Assembly: GCA_029204225.1 (NCBI GenBank)
Contig: CM055109.1
Span: 18,769,283 to 18,833,282 of the forward strand
Source of the DNA: Diphasiastrum complanatum
Lineage: Eukaryota; Streptophyta; Lycopodiopsida; Lycopodiales; Lycopodiaceae
Direction of reading: 5' to 3'
DNA: 64,000 bases
Positions 59,153 to 64,000 of this stretch are shown in pieces. Below the pieces are notes generated by a model that was given only the letters and a program-made list of their open reading frames with translations, was not told the DNA's origin and did no database searches. The stretch's first letter is position 1. Each line of letters begins with the position of its first letter. A program made the position numbers and the translations under genes.

Positions 59153-59156
<4 letters not shown>
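57636..59156. other. upstream of ARPC3 (5' UTR, promoter) and AT-rich spacer
   Basis: The part next to 57635 reads as 5' UTR on the - strand and shows no upstream in-frame coding. No TATA could be fixed with confidence. Beyond about 57800 the DNA is AT-rich with short unassigned frames. Confidence 0.4.

Positions 59157-59222
<66 letters not shown>
59157..59222. repeat. palindromic (TC)n(AG)n microsatellite
   Basis: 29 bp of TC repeat (59157-59185) pass without spacer into 37 bp of AG repeat (59186-59222). The first 29 bp on either side of the centre are perfectly self-complementary, giving a loop-free hairpin or cruciform. All other GA/CT runs in the window have one orientation only. Confidence 0.95.
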
Positions 59223-59225
<3 letters not shown>

Positions 59226-61025
59226 ATAGAACAAAGCTCCTCTTGACAAGTCAAGACCCAACCTTTTAAAACCTTTATTCATAAACCAACAAGGAAAAAC
59301 ATAGCTAAAAAGTATACAATACTCATAAAGCACCGTAAAGCAAAACCTATTTCAAGACATCCAGTTGGTATTTGCCACCATCCCAACACACAATACCGCG
59401 CAAGTTAGCACAGTGAGAAGGACATGTGTCAATGCTGAATGTCAGTTGTTATGCATGTACAAAATAAGTTCACCAACTTAACAACATGCAATACAAATGA
59501 AATAATCATAGTCCAATCTTTCCTTACTAAATATTGCTTATAGCGATTGTTAAAATTATAGCAAATAAGGATCCTAAAACACTTGAAATGATGAGGGAAA
59601 CAATAGATTATGATCTCATAAGATTAGCACAACTTGAACCATCAAAATCCATCGAAAATCTATGCTTGAACCTCACTAAATGGCCCAAATCCTTGAAGAA
59701 GCCTTCACATGTGTGAAAGTACGGCCTCCCACAGTCTAAACACTGTACACAAGACCTACATTCAATCCTATAATCATTAGAAATCACAAGAACTCAAACA
59801 ATTATGAACATAGAGAGCAATTGCACCAATATGAGAGAAAAATCATGAAATTGCTTGATTGATTTTGGTGAGAGATCATCACCTATATATACATTATCCA
59901 TCACGGTTTTGGGTAGGTATGAGTAGCCCTAAACCTATCCCTAATGCTAATTTTGGTGGATATTTCATCCCTACCAAGTTAGGGTTGAAATCTTGGAAAT
60001 CCTTCAACAATGTAAAAATTATCAAAAATAACTCCTATTTTTTTTTCTCTTGTATCTAACCACGATTTGGTCTAAAGGTTCTACGGGGCGCAGGTGCTGT
60101 CAAGAGGGCCGCTGGTGGACAACCACGTTGCAGGGAGAGAGCAAGATCAGTGTTTTTCCTCCAAACGCGTAGGAGTTCTCTTCTAACACAGCTTAGTCAA
60201 GGCTCAATCGAGTGAGAGAGCGGAACCCGTTGCTTTGGCAAGGCCAGCTTTGCTAAAGCTCAGCAAATTGCTTCGCTAAAGCTTAAATTGGTTCACTCTT
60301 TTCAAGCTTCCCGTTGCTTTGCCGGCAGCTTTGCTACAGCAGCTTTGCGGCTAGCAACTTAGAAAGGGCTAGTAAGGTTCACAGGCCTTCGCTACACCTT
60401 TGCTGGCAGCTAGCTTCTGAAAGAAAGGACTGGCTTTCTTCGAACCTCGCTGGATTGCCTCGCTAAAGATTCACTGAAAACCAAGAAAAAAAACAGATCA
60501 ACGATCAGAAATTCGCATGCAGACTGCAAAGAAAAAAGCTCTTCTTGCTTTTCAGGCATGCGGCAGGTCAAGAAAAAACAAATAAACGTGAATCAATTGT
60601 CGGGAATGTGTGAATGACGTTTCAACTGCCAACGATGGCAAACCAGAAGCAGCAGCAGCAGCAGCTTTTCTTTTGATCACAGCGTGGGATTTTATTATCT
60701 GGAAATCGTTTCAGTTGCTGCATCCATCCATCCATCCAGTTCCGAGTGTTTTGCAGCATTGATAGCATTGATGGTGTTGCCGCGTTGGTTGATACCTACG
60801 TCATAGCTTTCCACTTTTTGAAACGACCAGTTAGGAGCATCTTATGAAGCACACTTCACACCAGCGGACACTTGCGGACTGATTCGCACCAGGGAATCGC
60901 CCTCCTGCACAGTTTGATTTCACAAAAAACCGTTCTGTATAAAGAAAGATATCAGGCTCTTTGGGTGAAAACCCCTGTTGCTTTAGAGGCCAGACCCGAT
61001 CAAGTGATGTTAGTAGTTGTCGACC
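59223..61025. other. spacer and probable 5' leader of the downstream LINE
   Basis: No gene was recognised. Near 59702-59716 TTCACATGTGTGAA resembles the palindrome in the copia LTR at 23691. Between about 60230 and 60470 GCTTTGCTAAAGC-like words recur. Short (AGC)n at about 60648-60664 and (CATC)n at about 60720-60738 are present. Part of this GC-richer stretch could be the 5' UTR of the element starting at 61378. Confidence 0.4.
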
Positions 61026-61149
61026 AGAAATTAGTATATTGGGCTTAGAGATCAGTAATTTGGGGTTAGATTTTAGTAGATTGCGATAGAATCAGTACTC
61101 TGGGGTTAGAAATCAGTAGATTGAGGTTAGAATATAGTAATTTGGGGCC
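61026..61149 (+). repeat. 20-21 bp minisatellite, six units
   Basis: Six head-to-tail units of consensus AGAAATCAGTAGATTGGGGTT start at about 61026, 61047, 61068, 61088, 61108 and 61129. It lies 229 bp before the first Met of the zinc-finger/RT element, as 5' UTR repeats of non-LTR elements often do. Confidence 0.85.
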
Positions 61150-61377
61150 TTCCCAGCTAGATTTCTTCAGGTTTGGATAAGCAAGCATACAGTTAGAGCT
61201 ATAAACGGGTCAGGACAGATTGTAAGGCAGCCAGTCACTGGCGTTAGTCTTTGAAAACTCATTCTACTGAAAAGCAAAGCCTGCAGGATTTGTAGTAGGG
61301 TCTCGTTGGCCAACAAGGAGGCTTCACACTAATTTTTGGAATCTTCGGAGGTAGCGGCTGGATCTTTACCTGTCAAT

Positions 61378-64000
61378 ATGGTTCCTCAAGAATCTTCTCA
61401 TCCTTTGCAACTCCCGGATTTCAATCCTCTTGTTTGACGTGGAGAAAAGAGACCTGCTTCCCCTTCAGAGCATCCTTCTAGTGCTTCCCCTTCTTGCGCG
61501 TGTCGTGAAGCCCACCGTGATGTTGCGGATTCCTTGCTTGTCTCCTCTGGCCAGGTGGTGCCATACTGTCTGCCCCATCTTCGCCACCAGGTTTCTTCCT
61601 CTCTTTTTGTTTCTCAGCTTTCTCCTTCTTCCTCTTCTCGCCCCTGTGTTCCATGTGCAGGCTGTGGTCGCCTTTATGTGCAAGGTGCCGGCCTTTCTCG
61701 CCATCATAGCGCTTGCTCTGCTTTTCGTCAACAACTCGCATTGACCAATGTCGACTTTGCACCTCATCTTGCTCCTACTTCGCCACCTGACTCGACTTGG
61801 ACCTGGATTCGCTTCCTTGATATTTTGACCGCTTTTCACTTGGGTTTTTCTCGTCCTCATCTTTATGCACACATTCCCTTTGCCTTGCGCTTAGACGTCC
61901 AGAGAGCTTCGTCCTTACCTTTGTCTCGTCTGGCTTCCAACCCTTCTAATATTGCAGCTTGGCATGCCTTTTTGCTTTTTCCTCTTTGGTGTTTGCCTCT
62001 GCCTCCTCGGGGTGGTGATGCTGGTCATAGGGAAACTCGCAACAGGATTCGTCGCTTTATGTCAGGAGATTGGGAAAATCTACAAGAAGAGCATTTCCTT
62101 CGCTGTCATGCGCTTGCTGCTCAACTTCGGATGGTGTTTCTATACCCCCTATTCATCGTCGATTGCGTCGCTGTGTTTTACTTGGGCAAGTGGGTGAGTA
62201 TTCTCGTGCAGCTCGTGCTCTAGCTCCTACAAGTCCAGCTACTCCTTCTGTTGCCACCCTTCAGGCTTTGGAGCTTCTTCACCCACCGGCAAATGACTCT
62301 CTTCCTTCTTTTGTTGAGGACTTTGAACCTGATTCCGATTTGCAGCTTTTAGAACCTCATTTTCTTAATGCTTTTCTACGCAGCCCTCATTTGTCAACTG
62401 GGGGTCCTTTTGGTATGGTTTTTGAGCATCTCCATGATTTTTTTTCTCCTGATGACTCTGCTAGCGGATTTAGTTTGCTCTTTCAAGTTTGCTCTTCCGT
62501 AGCATGTGGCCGTATTCCTCTTTCTATTGCTCGTATTCTTGGTGCTGCTCGTTTGATAGCCTTGGATAAGCCTGGCGGTGGAGTGCGTCCCATTGTTGTT
62601 GGAGAGGTTTTATACAGATTGGTTTCTAGGGCTCTTGATTTTCAACTTCGTGACAGTTTTCATGACCACCTATTTCCTCATCAGTTTGGTTGTGCTATTT
62701 CTGGCAGTTGCGAGACAGTCATACATGCTTTGCGTGCTACCTTGGATCTTCATCCAAATTGGGTTGTCCTTCAGGTGGATGTTAGAAATGCTTTCAATTC
62801 TATTTTCCGAGGGGCCATTTTCGAAGAACTTTGTGCAGCTCACGGTCCTCTCGCTCAGCTCATCCCGTTTGTTTGCTCTTTTTATTCCATGGATGCGCCT
62901 CTATATTTCAGTCATGCTTCTCGCTTAGGTGATGTTTCGGTTATCTCGTCTGCTGATGGTATCAGACAAGGTGATCCCTTGGCTGGTGTTCTTTTTGCTT
63001 TGGCGCACTTTCGGGCATTGCGTACTTCTTCTGCTACTTTTCCTTCTTGTTTGTTTTCGTCTATTGCTGATGACACGCATATTGTGGGACCTGCTAATGA
63101 CGTCTTTCCGGCTTTCCTACATTTCTCTCAGCAACTTTCGGCTTTGGGCCTCACTGTCAATCCCTCTAAGTGCGTTGCTTGGTGTCCTCAGGGCCTCCTT
63201 CCTGAGCTCCCTTTACCTACAGGTTTCAATACTCCGGTTGATGGGATTAGAGTGCTTGGTATTCCTATAGGTTTCTCGGATTTTGTGGCTTCCTCTTTGC
63301 GGGACACTTTGGGCGTGCATCTTTGTCACGCTAATCTGCTACCAAAGCTTGGCAATGCTCAAGTTGCTCTAGGGATTCTCACTCAATGCTTCGCTCAATG
63401 ACCAAGTTATATTCTATGGTGTATTCCTCCCTCTCCTGATGTTTTGGCTTTGCTACAGGATTTCGATAATACTTTATCAGATATTTTGGGTCGCTTGATG
63501 GGTTTAGAATCTTTTCGTATTCTGGTCAATTCGTTAAGCGACAAGTCTCTCTTCCCGCTTCGTCCGGAGGTGTTGGTCTTTCTTGCACAACTTCTATTGC
63601 TCCAGCTACTTTTATGGGAAGTTGGGCCCTTGTTGCCTCTGCACTTATCTCTCGGTTTCAGCAGGACAACAAGCCCATTCTTCTCGATTCAGTAGCTCAT
63701 GTGGAAACATGCATTCTTCCTTTCCAACAACATCTTCGTGCGGCCAAGGATCTCATTCCTCCACTTGTGCGAGCTTCTTTGCCTCCCTTTGAGTCTTTGC
63801 TTAGCCATCAGCGTGCTCATTTTTAGAAGTATCTTTTGGAGCGCTTCCACTCACATGCTTTCACTCAGCTTCTCATTGATTCACCTTCTGATGAGACTCG
63901 GGCTCGTCTTTTGTCTTGTGCAAGCCCGGGTGCTGGTGCTTGGCTTGTTGCGCGCCCTGTTGTTCCACACTTGAGCCTTTCTTCAGAGTTGTTTCTCACC
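61378..64000 (+). pseudogene. non-LTR retrotransposon, zinc finger plus R2/NeSL-like reverse transcriptase, runs off the window
   Basis: The frame opens at ATG 61378 and is hit by TGA at 61435. A CX2C..HX3C finger, CAGCGRLYVQGAGLSRHHSAC split over 61654-61716, follows. A shift near 62130 leads to the reverse transcriptase: KPGGGVRPIVVGEVLYRLVS, motif A VDVRNAFNS (catalytic Asp at 62778), motif B SADGIRQGDPLAGVLF, motif C SIADDTHIVG (ADD at 63066-63074), GLTVNPSKCVAW and VLGIPIGF. TGA at 63399-63401, a shift near 63510 and TAG at 63824-63826 interrupt the C-terminal part, which reaches GAGAWLVARPVVPH at the edge. The N-terminal finger without an upstream AP-type nuclease suggests the clades with a C-terminal restriction-like endonuclease; that domain would lie beyond 64000. 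Confidence 0.8.

Noticed and set aside
61465-61872. A 135-residue - strand open frame over the zinc-finger region of the right-edge element
   Set aside because: It is the complement of the zinc-finger frame, extremely Arg/Lys-rich, without domain; an antisense shadow.

Overview
This window looks like nuclear DNA of a land plant with a large, transposon-filled genome. A non-seed plant such as a fern is my best guess. The basis is two intron-containing genes with plant-type products, plant-style tRNA genes with upstream TATA and CAA boxes, many Ty1/copia and Ty3/gypsy remnants primed by initiator tRNA-Met, and long (GA)n tracts. There are no bacterial-style operons. The species call is inference.

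Two complete host protein genes can be assembled from exons. On the + strand, positions 3679-15413 hold a five-exon gene for a GT34-type (GMA12/MNN10-like) Golgi glycosyltransferase of 372 residues. Its second intron is about 9.6 kb and carries a gypsy integrase remnant and a copia gag/protease remnant. Exon 2 is a 33-nt microexon that completes the DxD motif. On the - strand, 57635-55860 is a four-exon ARPC3 gene (Arp2/3 complex subunit 3, 175 residues) whose first coding exon is just the ATG. Two tRNA genes, Thr(AGT) and Ser(AGA), lie 9 bp apart at 48252-48416.

The rest is mostly mobile DNA. Copia remnants lie at 118-1008 (+), 10121-11800 (+), 24104-25290 (+), 26770-28475 (-) and 46409-46887 (-). 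Gypsy remnants lie at 5230-5570 (-, integrase) and 29004-29848 (-, gag). A decayed LINE reverse transcriptase sits at about 17390-18135 (-).

The centre, 29849-46174, is a tandem LTR-internal-LTR-internal-LTR array of a gypsy-like non-autonomous element in - orientation, with two internal domains of identical length (5423 bp). The middle LTR is a recombinant: its left part matches the right LTR and its right part matches the left LTR, as expected from one unequal exchange between LTRs. The internal domain encodes an acidic protein with two ubiquitin-interacting-motif-like helices and has a triplicated primer-binding-site region.

Positions 48722-53420 (-) hold a broken Helentron (Helitron2-type) transposase: DUF6570-like N-terminus, HUH Rep, PIF1 helicase and C-terminal endonuclease/exonuclease/phosphatase domain. 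The right edge (61378-64000, +) is a broken non-LTR retrotransposon with an N-terminal zinc finger and an R2/NeSL-like reverse transcriptase, preceded by a 20-21 bp minisatellite.

Coding calls rest on reading translated motifs and splice sites by eye. No database search was possible.
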